Below, in pieces: positions 1 through 15,000 of a stretch of DNA of 64,000 nucleotides. The stretch is from Eunapius fragilis (lineage: Eukaryota; Porifera; Demospongiae; Spongillida; Spongillidae), in the NCBI GenBank assembly GCA_963681505.1, contig OY811980.1, positions 5,645,004 to 5,709,003 of the forward strand. Reading direction: 5' to 3'. The number at the start of each line of letters is the position of its first letter. Positions within the stretch are counted from its first letter, which is position 1. The notes beneath the pieces were generated by a model that saw only the letters and a list, made by a program, of their open reading frames with translations, had not been told where the DNA came from and did no database searches. The position numbers were made by a program, and so were the translations under genes.

Positions 1-3000
1 TGTAACTGTGATGTCACATTTATCATATTTTCTGAGCTGATGGTTTGCTGGTGAGAATTAAAAACTGTAAGTACTGAACGAAGATTTTTAAAGCCTCACA
101 TTTTGTATAACTGATCTGAGGTCTTTGAACTGCTTGGTCACCACTGTGGGGCATATAGAAGCATCCTCTGTCCAGATCTGTCCATTGCAGTACCGTGTTA
201 CATTTTGGCCATCAACCCCGTACTGACACATTTGAGACACAGCCTGACCATCCACTGCCTCTGGCCAGCTGTATGTCCCTCCTCTGTTGGCCACATCTAG
301 AGCACAACTGCAAAATCTGTTCGCTGTAATGGAAGTACCAATGTGGAATCACATGATAGTGTAATCAATGCTAAAACCAAACCTGATATGAATAGCGAAT
401 TATTTCCCAGAACAATAGCTGTACTGTTGATAGGTCCAATTGACTGCATAAATGTAGTAATCTCCGTGGGTGTCAACTTCAGAAAAATCGAAATGTTGCA
501 TTCAATCCTATATGATCCAGTAGTGACATCATTTGGACACCTAATACAAAGTGCTCATGAGGTAAATAACCACATCAACATGTTGATTTTACCTTTGCAC
601 AGAAGTACACAGTGCCCCCAGAGGAAATACTCCATTTATACCACTCCCCCGAAGACTTACATTTGCTACCATTGCTATCTGATAATGGAACATGTGTACT
701 AATGTATTACTATTCTTTTTAAAAATGACATTACCTCATCTTGAAACTTAGAGAGAGCGGCATCATTTTGATGATGATCAATGTTGGTTAGTGTGGATAT
801 CCTGAAATATACAATGGATGGAACTGATGTTGGAGCTGTATTGAATATTTCAAGAGTTAACACATTGTTAAAATATGTCTGCAAGTTACCATGAAAGGTT
901 GTTGCATTTATAGAGGTGTTAGGACCACACCCACCAATGGTAAAAGCACACACAAGGATTGAATATCGGGTATAATTGAAAAGGTTTTGAAGTAGTAGTG
1001 TGGTATTTGAAACCCTAGAAGACCTTGCTGGAAAGCCATTTGATGGTGTGTAGGTCACCTATATACATTAGTAATTGATACAACATTTTATATGTCACTT
1101 CTCTTAAGCCTCACCATGTATCCTAATACAATTCCATTACTACATGATGGAGGACTCCATGACACTAACAGACTGCTGTAGCTGAGGTCACTGACACTAA
1201 TATTGAGAGGGGAAGAAGGAGGAGCCTGTAGGGTGGTGAATGATTGAGGCATGGAGAATTCTGCTTCTCCTTCAGTTGTGTTTACCAACACAACAAATGA
1301 GTAAGAAGTGAATGGCACTGTGGGAACATTGGGTATCAACATTTATAAGTAGAGACATGTTAGGCCACCTACCAAGTGACATGTCTTTGAGTGCTATGTA
1401 TCGCTGGCTTCCAGGTACTGTAATGAAGTAACTCTGATTTTGACCATTTACACAGTCTGCATCAACAGAGCTGGGATCATTAACAGTTACATTAACAGAG
1501 TATGAAATGACTGAATAGTTCTTTTCCAGAGGACAGCTCCAGGTGAGATTAGCAGTGGTAGCAGTGAGGGCACTGGATGAAATTTCTGGAGGTTGTGGGA
1601 CCTCAGCATATGCTGTGGGGGTCATGTAAGGTATACAGGTTTACCACTTTAGAACAGAGACAAGACTCACTGTTAAGGGATGAATCGACAACTGGTCCAC
1701 TAAATGGTCCAGGACCTTTGTTGGTGTATGCTCTCACGGAAATGCTGTACTGCACACACTCCTGGAGCATATTCAGTACTAGATGATTTGGAGCACCACT
1801 GGTGTTCCTATAGCTGACACCAGTCTGTCCATTGTCCAAGGGCCATGTATACTTCACTTCATAGGCTATGAGGATACCATTCCTTGATATATTAGGTATC
1901 TGTTCCCAACTGACATTGACTGAAGTTGGTGCAAGTGTAATGGCAGACACTTTGATTGGTGCAGCATTTGGAACTGAAAAGCAAATATTTTAATTAAAGG
2001 ATTACTAACAATCAACATGGACTGTTATAACCCAGTGTGTCTGCCCATTTAAATGTTTTAACTTACCATCCTGCGAAGTGGTAAGAAATAGTTCATTAGA
2101 GTAATTTCCATAGATTAATGATGTTGATACACTGGGTCTGGTAAGGTAGCTAAATGCCTTCACTGCAAAAGAGTATGCTGTGAATGGAATGAGACCACTA
2201 AACGTGTAGGTCTGTTGTGAGCTGTCATTGGTGGAGATGGTAATATTCACTGGGTTGGATGACAGTGAAGTATTGTGCATTATCTGATACCCAGCAATGA
2301 GACCTTGGGGAGTCTGTGGATATCCCCATGTTAGCTTGATTGATGTAGAGTTGACAGCAGTGGCAGTAAAGTTAGTGGGAGGTGAGGATGTATCTGGGTC
2401 TGTAGTGATGACCACAGCAGTGGTGAGAGCACCAGGGCCAATCCTAGTTGAGGCTTGCACACACAGGGCATACATGCTAAATGGAACCAGATTAGTCAAG
2501 GTTGCATTGTATATCGTCTGCCCTGGTACAGAAGGAATACGTTGACTTGTTCCACTTGTAGTACAATTACCAAAAGTACTGATGAAATAGTACAAGTCAT
2601 AACTAGTAATGATTCCATTGACAGGGGTTGGTTCTGTCCATGAGACAAAGAGAGCTGATGAATTGACTACTGTGGATTTCAGGGCATTAGGAGTACCAGG
2701 AACTGGGGTATAAATGATAATAGGATGAATTTATTAACATAATTCAGATGCACATAAAACATACCATCTTCATTTGTTGATGCCATGACACTAGAGCTGC
2801 TGTTGCCAAGGGTTACTGTTATGGCTCTCACAAATATGATGTATTCCTTGTAAATAGACAGGTCAGTGAGGAGAGTGCTGTTGGTAACATTTGTATCCAC
2901 AACAGAAGTAGTTTCAGCTCCTCCTGAAAGTGTGTAGTTCACTTGGTAGCCTCTGATGATGCCATTTGGGAACTGGGGTGGTTGCCAGGTAACCATGATG

Positions 3001-6000
3001 GAGGTGGAGCTGGTGTTGTAGGCCACAACATTGAGGGGAGGGGAGGGGGCTAGGATGGTTTGATGGTATGCACAGTCAAGGATTGATGCAGTACACACTC
3101 TCACAATACATACCATCCTCTAAAGTGAGCTGACTAACAGGATCACTGTAGACACTTGTCCCTCCACTGGTCACCACACTCACTCTGAAGGTGTACAAGG
3201 TATAGAAGGCAAGTCCACTTATAGTTAGTGATGTGGTGGGTGTGGTGATGTTAGTGGTTCCATTAGTGTTCTCTGCTGGGTAGAATACAACCACATACAT
3301 CTGTATGATGCCATTGGGAAACAGGGGGCGTGTCCAATTCAGAGTGATTGAAGCAGAATTTTGATTGTATGCAGTAAGGTTATAAGGTGGGGCTAAAGAA
3401 AAAGAAAACATAGCAGTATATAAAATAAATTAAACATACCAAGCTGCATTGAACAACATACTTCCTTCAGCTGTCCTGGATGTTGATGGGACTGACGCAT
3501 TTCCTACTCCCACTGATGTATTAGAAGTCACATAACATCTGTACTGTGTGTATGGGCTGAGTCCAGTAAGGGTAGTGGCCAGTGTTGTCCCATTCACTAC
3601 AGATCTAATGGTGGGCTCATTTGGTCCAATCACTTGCTCTGGATATGCTTGATCAGCAGAAGTGTTACAGTACACAGAGTAACCAGTGATGATACCATTC
3701 CTAGGTATGGGTACAGACCAACTCGCAGACAGCTGAGATGGTGAACCAGCAACAGCAAAAAGAGAGAAGTTCTGAGGTGATGATGGAACTGAAAAAAAAA
3801 GATTGTGTATTAATAGTATTATACTAGAATCAAATGTGTGCATGGTAAGTTAAATAGATTTTGTATTTTAAAGTTTTACAATCTGACAGATTACCTGACT
3901 GAACAGTAATCATGGTGAATACAACTGATGGACTTCTTTCTCCCACTGATGTATTTGCTATCACATAACAAGTATATTGTGTGTATGGACTTAGTCCACT
4001 CAGTGTAGCAGCCAGTGTTGTCCCATTGACTACAGATCTAATGGTGGGCACATTGGGTCCAATCACTTGCTCTGGATATGTTTGATTAGCAGAAGTGTTG
4101 CAGTACACAGAGTAACCAGTGATGATACCATTCCTAGGTATGGGTACAGACCAACTTGCAGACAGCTGAGACGGTGCGCCAGCAACAGGAGACAGAGAGA
4201 AGTTTTGAGGTGATGATGAAACTGAAAATGAATAATTCTTGATTTTAATCAGTTGTAACATAATATTATTTACTCTGAAATATATATGTGCGTGAGCACT
4301 GACACTCAATGCCCTAGCTTGAATTAAATAACATCACTGTAATTTAAAGCAAGAATACAAGTTACCTGACTGAGCACTTAGAGCTGTGAGTATAGCTGAA
4401 GGGCTTCCTTGTCCCACTGATGTATTAGCTGTCACATAACAACTATATTGTGTGTATGGGCTGAGTCCAGTCAGTATAGTGGTCTGTGTTGTGACTGTTG
4501 TCCCATCGACTACAGATCTAATGGAGGGCTCATTTGGTCCAATCACTTGCTCTGGATATGCTTTATCAGCAGAAGTGTTACAGTACACAGAGTAACCAGT
4601 GATGATACCATTCCTAGGTATGGGTACAGACCAACTAGCAGACAGCTGAGATGGTGAACCAGCAACAGGAGACAGAGAGAAGTTCTGAGGTGATGATGGA
4701 ACTGTAGAAAAAGAACAATAATAAGATGTTCTCTCTGTACTGGATCATTAGGAAATGAAAACATAAAAACGTGATAGAAGGAATACTGAAAGTAATTAAC
4801 ATGCTAGCTGCTTATTATCCAACAGCTATGAAATACATGAATGATCAAAACATTACTTACTGTCTTGAGTAGTTTGTGATGTGCTGGGGTCTGAAGAATT
4901 TCCTTGTCCAGCAGTAGTGTTAGCAGTGACATAACACTGGTAGAACGTAAATGGAAGAAGGCCATCCATGTATACAGAAGTCTGACAGGTCACATTGAAG
5001 ACAATATAGGTAGAAGCACCAGTTGGCACCTGTTCAGGATAGGTCTGGTTCAGTGATACTCTACAGTACACTGTGTAGCCTGTCACAATCCCATTGGGTG
5101 AGGATGGAGGTGTCCAGGTGGCCATAAGGACACTGGAAGAGACTGCAGAGAGCTGGAAGTTTAATGGCATTGAGGGAACTGTGGAAAATGAATACGTAGG
5201 AAAATGAATATGTATCATACAAGTAAATAAAAACATTCTCTCTTAGAAAGTTGGTGGGATAGGTTTTGCAGGCAAATAGTATACTGGTGTAAAAAGCAAG
5301 GAAACAAGTTTTATCAGAAGGGAAAATGTAATAGTCCTATATTTAGCACACTTCGACTAAGGCATATGCTGTTTCTGTGCTAAATAGGACTATTACATTT
5401 TCCCTTCTGATAAAACTTGTTTCCTTGCCTTTACACCAGTATACTATTTGCCTGCAAAACTTATATCCCATGTACCAACTTTCTCAGAGAGAATGTTTTT
5501 ATTTACTTGTTTCCTTAATTTTTTTAAACACCCAAATCACTGTTGCATTGCAGGTTTCCCCCCTTTCATTTAACTGATTTAATTCAATCCAGACGTATTG
5601 TGAAAATTTTCTAGGTACTTTCGCTTAATTAGACTTGATGAGACCGTATATAGGCTTTTAGGTTTTTGTGTATCATAGCGAGTCCTCCAGCAAATTCTAA
5701 AGCAATTGGTGCAATTTTCATTGCTTAAAAGTGTTCCTGTCCCGAGTTATGAGTTCCCAAGAAGCACGACCCGCCCATTATTTTTGGAAGGGGAACGAGG
5801 ACTGCAGTATTTTTCGTTTTCGACAACCACGCGGTTCTACGACGTGAAACAAAAACAAAACTACTCAGTTTTGACTTCTAGATCGATTTCCGCAACAAGT
5901 TAGACGATCCGATCGTCGGGAGCGAAGCTACGGTAGAGTCGCGGGATTTTAATTAATTCATAGTCGGGGTCAAAACCTATATGGAAGTCTCTAGCGAGAC

Positions 6001-9000
6001 TTCCAATAATGCCATTGATGTATATGTAGTATTCTGATTATTAGCGCCTGCGCAGTGCTGCACGTACTTCGTGCATTTATAATTGTCTGTTCGTGTACGT
6101 TGTGCAGTTGACATTCCTTGAGCCTCATTGAGTGGCTGATAAGCTTACAATTGGTGTCAGGAGTACTGAGAAGCAGAGGTTCGCATGGAGGTGTGACCGA
6201 ACCTAGCACTAGTAGCAGGCCCGCGCCAGCGGTGGCGGTTGTTCGTACGAATATTCCTCGACCGTCTAAATTCACGGGACGGGGGGATGTCGCCCTCTGG
6301 TTTAAACGGTTCGAGCTATATGCACGTATTCCCTCGGGGGAAGTGGGCCGAAGAACTACTTTTACTGCTGGAGGACTAGCCATTTCGCTTGGTAAGCCTT
6401 TCGGATAGTGAGGACTATGAGTCTGTAAAGGAACGTCCTCGAGAGCGGTTCGCTCCTGAAGGCAATGAGAGCGATTATAGATTGGAAACGGTAAAGATTA
6501 CGGGATTCATCCGCATTTCACGATTCCGTAAATCATGTACCCTGGCCAGGGCACTTTTGTGAGCTTTGCCGAGAAAATAGTCGGTACATTTGAGAAACTT
6601 GTGCCCGATCCGGCTATCCAAAAGGTAAAAATACGTTTAACAATAAGAAGAAGCATTTGTGGAGCAATTCCATTCAACACGGATATATGTTACGGCCCAA
6701 TTTAAAACCTGACCCGTTTTAAAGCGGGTCGCCCGTTTTAAAGCCGGTCGACCGGTTTTAAAGCTGGTCAACCGGTTCGACCGATTTTAAAACCAATATG
6801 CAAAACTGACCCGTTTTAAAGCGGGTTGACCGGTTTTGAAACCGGGTACCGGTAACTGGATCTATTAACAGTGTATAGATTCAGAAAATTTAATGAAATA
6901 AACAGCATGCAGCAAATTAAAATAACGACGAGCGCACACAAAAAGCAGATCTAAAAAGGCAAGTTCCTTGAGATCTAAAAAGGCAAGTTCCTTGGTACAT
7001 TTAACTAAGTTTGGTTCGTGAATTGCGGGCCGTTATTTATCCTTGCATGAGTCACACATCCATGCATGGTGTTGAAGGCGTGTTCCAAACATTTTCTGGT
7101 ACAGTTATACACCCTTGATGGAACCATTCCTTGCAAACGTCGCATTCCACCATGTTACCATCCTCTATGCTCCAACATGTGCAGATGATTTCAAGTAGCT
7201 GTGTCTCCTTTACCATCTTCTTACTTTTTAACATCTCACCATTAAAAGGTTCCATTTCATTCTAGGGATGTTCAGAATCTGGAATCCCTTCTTCTTAACA
7301 AAGAAGCGCAAGTTCTTGTCAATAGACGATGGGTCTTTTATGGCGGTTTTAATTTTGTCTCCTAAGTTTTTATAAACTACACCGCTAGTTCCTCTATCAT
7401 TGGAGGAAAACTTCTCGGCAAGAAAGGCTCCAAACTCCTTCTCTCGATCGTACATATCCATTTCATAGCCAAATGCCTAAAAAATGCAACTGAACTGAGA
7501 AACGCACACTTAGAAATTGTAAACCACGTGTTCTTATAAAAATTAATTAGCCCGTTTTAAAGCCGGTCAACCGGCTTGGAAATGGGTTAACCCGCTTTAA
7601 ATTGGGTCGACCCGTTTTAAAACGGGTCAAAAGTTTTAAATCGGGCCGTAACATATATATATCTGAGTTTCGACCCAAACGAACTTGCGAGCCATTTGCT
7701 CCTACAACACATGCACAACACATAAGAATTTTTAATCACGCCGCTCAATATGCATCTCTGATTCAACATATGTCCTCAAATATTTTAGAACCCTGATCAC
7801 TTTTTAGGTACACAAAACGTACGTTTTTTGGATATCATTATATGACATATTTACGATTTACGATGCCAGAACCCTTCTTAGGGACTCCAGAACGTTACTA
7901 CGCCACACTAACAACTACGTAATCTATATGGAAACTCCCAAAATGGATTTATAATGTTTCCTGTGTCCAGGAAAATCCCACAACCACTACCCGATCACAT
8001 GGTAGCTACGAATCTACGATCGCTCGCTGGCTCAACTGAAACTCTGTTAAAAGATTCTTTGATGTCAAAGAGGCTGTCCTCACACAGTTATAGGCTAAAC
8101 AACGCCGAAAGAAGCTCTCTACAGAAGAATGGTTAACAGCTCACAGGCCCACCAAAGGATTCGATGCGAAGTACGGTCATGTAACGGAACGTGACGTCAC
8201 GTCACGTAAATGTATATACCGTTTCCAATCCCTGTAATTCTATAGTCTATATGGTCAGTGGCGTAGGAAGGGAATAAAAAGTGCAGCGGCCAAAGTTAAA
8301 TGGCAGAGTCCCCCAGGGAGGGTGCGGGAGGGGGGCGCCCCTCCCGCCCAGCTAGGGGGGTACAGCGCTCCCCCATGGGGGCCTGGGGCGGAGCCCCAGA
8401 AGCCGACGCTTTTTGCGTAGAAAAACACCCCCAAAACGCACTTGTTTTTAAGTGAAAACATTATTCCGAAAAAAAATCCGTGTCCAATGAACAATAGCAA
8501 GCATGCATGGAACAGAGCAATGTACCAGCAATTAACACGCTAAATGTCTGTTGGCAAAAAGTTTCCAAAAAAGGCTTCACGATGGCTACAACCTTTTGAA
8601 AATTCATTGCCGATTTCAATATAACAGATCCGGTCTGTTAGGTGTTTGTGAACATGTAGAACCATGATACGATTCAGCCTCTCTTGGGACATGGTTGCTC
8701 TCAGGTAGGACTTTATTCGACGCAAAGCACTAAACGAACGCTCACTGACTGCATGCATTCGTAGCAGGCATAACTAATATCAAGGAAGCTAAAACACATA
8801 CTTCAGATAGTAGTAGCCTCTGTGGTGGAGACAGTCCTTGTAAGCACTTGATGACAGTATGTAGCTCGTGAGTAGGCTCACATGAAATGTTGTTCGAGAG
8901 AATCGATAGCTGCATTTTTAGTTGTTACTTGTTAATGTCATCCTTGTAGAAGTCTGCAACAATGTTCAACCCTTCATCAAATTTGTCATTATTTGCAGCT

Positions 9001-12000
9001 TTCACTAAGAGAGCTTCAAGATTTGTGTACATTCATCATTACATCAATACATGCTCGTATAATGAATAATTCACTAGTAGCAGCTGCTCAGCTGATTGAA
9101 TTACATACATCTATACTGCCTGTATCATGAAAATTATAAGTTAACCTATATTTTAATTTATTTTTCTCATATGAAAAAGTGCAGCGGCCCGCTGCAGCTC
9201 CTACGCCACTGATGGTGGCAGCAGCGTCTACAGAACAGGTCGCAGGAACGTGGAGAGGCTCTAGAGGACTCTGCGGGAGAACTGCAGAGACTGGCGGAAA
9301 AGGCGTACCCCGACACCCGGACGGCAGACAGCGGGAAAGGTTTGTACGCAACCAATTTGTTCAAGAGATGCCACAGTCGGTAGACGATGCACTTTGTCTG
9401 GCGACGAAGCAGCATACTGTTGAGGAAGCTCAAAGACGCCTGAGACAACGAAAACACGGTGGAGACGTGGAGGCGGTGGTTGCTGTTGATTCAGAAGAGA
9501 TCAAAATCAAGTTTCCATAGGTATGATTATACTAAATATTCTGTTCACCCTATGGATCTAGCATTTGATCAGCTCATTTAGATCAGGGATGAGGCAGGCC
9601 CCCTGCACCATACCTCTGAAATTAATGTCTTGTGGTGCCATGATACCATGTGGGAGTGCTGGCTTGGAAAAGCTATATACTAAAGAGTTGTTCTATGTAT
9701 GTTGTATAAATGTAGACTTTAACAAAGTTCTATTCTGCGATGGATGGCTGAAGCCACTGAACAGCCCAGGCGTTTGTCCTATCAGTCATGGAACAGCATT
9801 GATTTACAGGAGCTAACAGCTAGACTGGAGGCCAGTTTTGGGGGAAAGCATTTAGTACCTTGTGGCTCCAGGTGCTCAGTCCCTGTATGTACTATTATAT
9901 TATATTGGTATTATACTGTACAATTTTTACAGCACCAATTCATTCAACATAACCATGTACCTAAGTTAAAACGGTAACCTGCACTTCAAACTGCATTTTG
10001 AGATATTTCAAGAATAAGAGCCCTCCTAAACACACTAAAAAAGGGTCATGCTCTGTTAGAAAGCTGAAATGGCATCAGATGTTGAACATTTTTGTCATGT
10101 CTGCTTTACTTCATTAAAACCAACATCCATATGTTTCCATTACTACATACCCAACCCAACTCATACATTTGGCTTCATGTTATTATATCCTCTCTCCTCT
10201 ACTGCAACGTTGCTGACCTCACACTCATACTCAGTTTCGGTAAATTACATGAAACTAGCACTGATGCCATCATAATGTCAAATGCAGCAGGTTTGTCCAT
10301 CAGTTATTTCATTGTTAATGGTACTATGTTTTGTTGTGGAATTACAAACCGTTTATTCAGGCTTGCTAATATTTCTATTGTGCTCATTCATCAAATATGC
10401 ATATGTGTAGCTGCATATCAATTATTTGTAACAGCAGTTCACCATGCAGTGTATTGTGAAGGATATAAATGTACACAATGCAAGGCCCAACAAAGGAGCA
10501 AATGGCAAATGAATACATATGTTACCTGTCAAAATGGGTGACAAGGAGGTCACAGATGCATTACTGGATACGGATCCTCCTGATGTTTGAACACTAATCA
10601 CAACACTGTAGGACTGAGAGGGATCCAGTCCAGAGATGACAACATAGCTCTCGTTGGTGGAAGCTTGCATTGCAGCATGCTTATGGGAGCTTAGAGGGCT
10701 GTAAGTTATGACATACAAGGGAAAGCCCCGAGCCTTTGCTAGGGTTATAGGGGTCCAGCTGATATTCATACTAAATCCGTCAAGTGAGCGAATTACTACC
10801 ACATCTTTGGGGACATCAGTTGTTTCTGCCGAAATAAAATAACAACCATTATAATATGATGTAAAGGACAAATACACATACTTAATTCTTCTGTGAAGAA
10901 CACAGCACACTGGTGTTTTCCTGAACCAAATGAATTATTAGCACTCACACAACCCATATAAGGAACACCAGCACCTGGGTGGTTAATTAGTCATCAACAG
11001 TTGTAAATAAGATCAAACATACCCAGCCAAGAAAGTGTATGCTCCATTGTCGTAGCATTCAAAGAATATGATGTTGAGTTATAAATCAAGCAATAATCCT
11101 CAAGCACAGACAGTGTAAGTTCATAGCTATTTATAGGACCATTGGGGTACCAAGGGGGGGTCCATTGAATAACTACTTCCCAGGTTTGTGAATTAACATT
11201 TGTTCCAATGAATGATACCATAGAGGGTGCTGTATAATAATGCAACATAGAAAGATTAACACTACAGGCCAACATGGTGTGCACTTACGTGTCAATGAGA
11301 TATCAGTGGATGCACTACTTGAACTATGGATGTTCTTAGATGGTGAAGATATGTTAGCCATGCACACATACATCCCAGAGTCATTCTCCTTGAGTGAACT
11401 GAATGCAAGAGTACTACTAATGTTGCCAGTGGTCACACTAAGTGTTCTTATATCCTTTCCATTCATCTTTGTCCAAGTGATATTAATTGGCAAAACTAGA
11501 CGATTAATAACTGCAACTTGACAGACCAGTGTATATGAATGATTGATAGAGTACTTGTATGTATTGCCGCTGGTGATTGTAACAATGGGATCAGGGAGAG
11601 CTGCAATACAAGGACAACACAGATCACATCAGGATTACATTCTTCAGGCTGTCACTCACACTTTATGCTGCGAAGGTAATCGCTGAAATTGCTGACAGAA
11701 GAGACATTGAGAAAAGTGAAACCAGCAGGACTTCCAATGCTAGCTCCACAAATATAAATATCACTGTCCTCAGTCCCAACAGGATCAAAAATAATTGTGC
11801 TTGAGTAGTTTATGGTGATGACAGGTGCAAGTGGGGAATTGTCATAGCCAACCACCGCCCCAGTGCTGTTCTTCCTCCATGTGATATTGACCATCATACC
11901 AGTATCAACAGGTGATATGAAGAGAACATAACATGTAAAGGTGACATTGGTACCAGCTGTGTAAGGACCAGCAGAAGGTAACACAGATATAAGTATTGAT

Positions 12001-15000
12001 GGTGGGGGAACTGTGAAAAGGGAAATAATTTATATGTACACCGTAGCTGTGTCAACGATTGATACCATGAATACACTTACTTCCCACTGATAAATTAACC
12101 AGCGTTGAATTTGCGAACATCAACAGGAGTAGCTTTTGAAAATATATACTCGTATTACAGGTATATTGTCCTGCGTGTGATGTTCGCAGAGGGTTAAAGG
12201 TAAGGTTTAATGTGCTGTTGGGTCCTGATACAGTCCTAGTCAGTGTAGTATTAGTCCCATTAACAAGTACTCTTCCATCCTTTATCCACATCACATCAGG
12301 AACAACTACCAGTCCATCTACCACCTTCACTGTACACACCAGTGAGTACATAGATCCAGCTATTGAGCTGCCAGATGATGCAGTGACCACAGGAGGAGGG
12401 AGGGCTGGAGGTAAGAGGTAGGATAAGTATCACATCAATGGTCATCTTACACATCCTCACCTTGGACAACCAATGATATATTTGTTGATGCATTAAAAAA
12501 AGGTGCAACATAGCCACTGTTTGAAGAGATGTTGCCTATACATTGATATGTGCCAGTGTCACTGGAGTTTAGAGGAATGATCTGAAGTGTTGTGTTGTAG
12601 ACCATGCCTGAATTGGAAATGATGGCTATAGTTCTGTTTCCATTGTACACAGTTCCCTGTGGTCCAATCCACATTGTATTTACCATTACTGGAGTGTCCA
12701 CTACAGACGGGTAACTGAATACACATTGGACACTTGTTTTTGTTCCTAGATACAACATGCTACCAGAAGAATTAACCATAGAAGATATATTTGGTGGTGG
12801 AACTGTGGAAGAATGGAAGAATTATATCATACTTATGACTGATACCATGAATAACACTTACTTCCCACTGATAAATTAACCACTGTTGAATTTCTGGACA
12901 TCAACAGAGGTAGCTGTTGAAAGTTTACAGTAGCATTACAGGTGTATTGTCCTCCATGTGATGTTCGCAGAGGGTTAAAGGTGAGATTTAGAGTGCTGTT
13001 GGCTCCTGATACAGTCAAAGTCAATGAGGCATTAGTCCCATTAACAAGTACTCTTCCATCCTTCATCCACACCACATCAGGGACAACTACCAGTCCATCT
13101 ACCACATTCACTGTACACACCAGTGAGTATACAGATCCAGCTATTGAGCTGCCAGATGATGCAGTGACCACAGGAGGAGGGAGGGCTGGAGATAAGAGGA
13201 AGGATAAGTATCACATCAATGGTCATCTTACACATCCTCACCTTGGACAACCAATGATATATTTGTTAAAGCATTAATAAAAGGTGCAACATAGCCACTG
13301 TTTGAAGAGATGTTGCCCACACATTGATATGTGCCATTATCACTGGAGGTTAGAGGACTGATCTGAAGTGTTGTGTTATAGACCATGGCTGAGGGCTGGG
13401 AATAGGTGACTGTGGTCCTGCTTCCATTGTACACAGTTCCCTGTGGTCCAATCCACATTGTATTCACCATTACTGGAGTGTCCACTCCAGACGGGATACT
13501 GAATACACATCGGATGCTTGTTTTTGTTCCTAGATACAACATGCTACCAGAAAAATTAACCATAGAAGCTATATTTGGTGGTGGAACTGTGGAAGAATTA
13601 TTTCATACTTATGACTGATACCATGAATACACTTACTTCCCACTGATAAATTAACCAGCGCTGAAATGCTGGACATCAGCAGAAGTACCTGTTGAATTGA
13701 TACAGTAACAATACAGTTGTATTGTCCTGCATGCGATGTATGCAGAGGGTTAAAGGTGAGATTTAGAGTGCTGTTGGCTCCTGATACAGGCCTAGTCAGT
13801 GTGGTATTAGTCCCATTATCAAGTACTCTTCCATCCTTCATCCACACCACATCAGGGACAACTACCAGTCCATCTACCACCTTTACTGTACACACCAGTG
13901 AGTACACAGATCCAGCTATTGAGCTGCCAGATGATGCAGCCACCACAGGAGGAAGGAGGGCTGGAGGTAAGAGGTAGGATAAGCATCACATCAATGATCA
14001 TCTTACACATCCTCACCTTGGACAACCAATGATATATTTGTTGATGCATTAATGAAAGGTGCAATGTAGCTGATATTTGAAAAGATGTTGCCTATACATA
14101 GATATGTGCCAGCGTCACTGAAGTTTAGAGGACTGATCTGAAGTGTAGTGTTGTAGACCATGTCTGAATTGGAAATGATGACTGTAGTCCGGTTTCCATT
14201 GTACATAGTTCCCTGTGGTCCATTCCACATTGTATTCACCATTACTGGAGTGTCCACTACAGACGGGATAGTGAATACACACAGGATGCTTGTTTTAGTT
14301 CCTAGATACAACATGCTACTAGAAGAATTAACCATTTGAGCTATATTTGGTGGTGGAACTGTGAGAGAATTATTTAATACCAACATCTGACACCATGAAA
14401 CACTTACTTCCCACTGATAAATTAACCACTGTTGAATCTCTGGACATCAACAGAGGTAGCTGTTGAAAGTTTATAGTAGCATTACAGGTGTATTGTCCTC
14501 CATGTGATGTTCGCAGAGGGTTGAAGGTGAGATTTAGAATGCTGTTGGCTCCCGATACTGTCCAAGTCAGTGAGGTATTAGTCCCATTAACAAGTACTCT
14601 TCCATCCTTCATCCACACCACATCAGGGACAACTACCAGTCCATCTACCACCTTCACTGCACACACCAGTGAGTACACAGATCCAGCTATTGAGCTGCCA
14701 GATGATGCAGTGACCACAGGAGGAGGGAGGGCTGGAGGTAAGAGGTAGGATAAGCATCACATCAATGGTCATCTTACGCATCCTCACCTTGGACAACCAA
14801 TGATATATTTGTTGATGCATTTATAAAAGGTGCAACATAGCTACTGTTTGAAGAGATGTTACCTATACATTGATATGTGCCAGTGTCACTGGAGTTTAGA
14901 GGACTGATCTGAAGTGTTGTGTTGTACGCTATGGCTGACTGGGAATAGGTGACTGTGGTCCTATTTCCACTATTCACAGGTCCCTGTGGTCCAATCCACA

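Larger units (their letters stand above)
6480..8230. mobile_element. Insertion bounded by 14-bp inverted repeats
   Basis: GATTGGAAACGGTA at 6480-6493 is matched by its complement at 8217-8230. The interval interrupts the gag frame and contains the PHD-bearing transposon. No transposase of its own is recognised and no clear target duplication is seen, so its class is unknown. Confidence 0.45.
5179..10525. other. 5.3-kb intron packed with nested mobile elements
   Basis: Between two FN3 exons that join in phase, this interval holds a foldback element (5219-5510), an LTR-retrotransposon remnant with gag split in two (about 5990-6479 and 9212-9520), a 14-bp-TIR insertion (6480-8230) that itself contains a PHD-bearing transposon (6689-7652), and a hAT element (8256-9211). 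Other introns of the gene are about 50-110 bp. In 9521-10525 I see no element; short coding-like stretches near 9740-9850 are unassigned. Confidence 0.7.
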
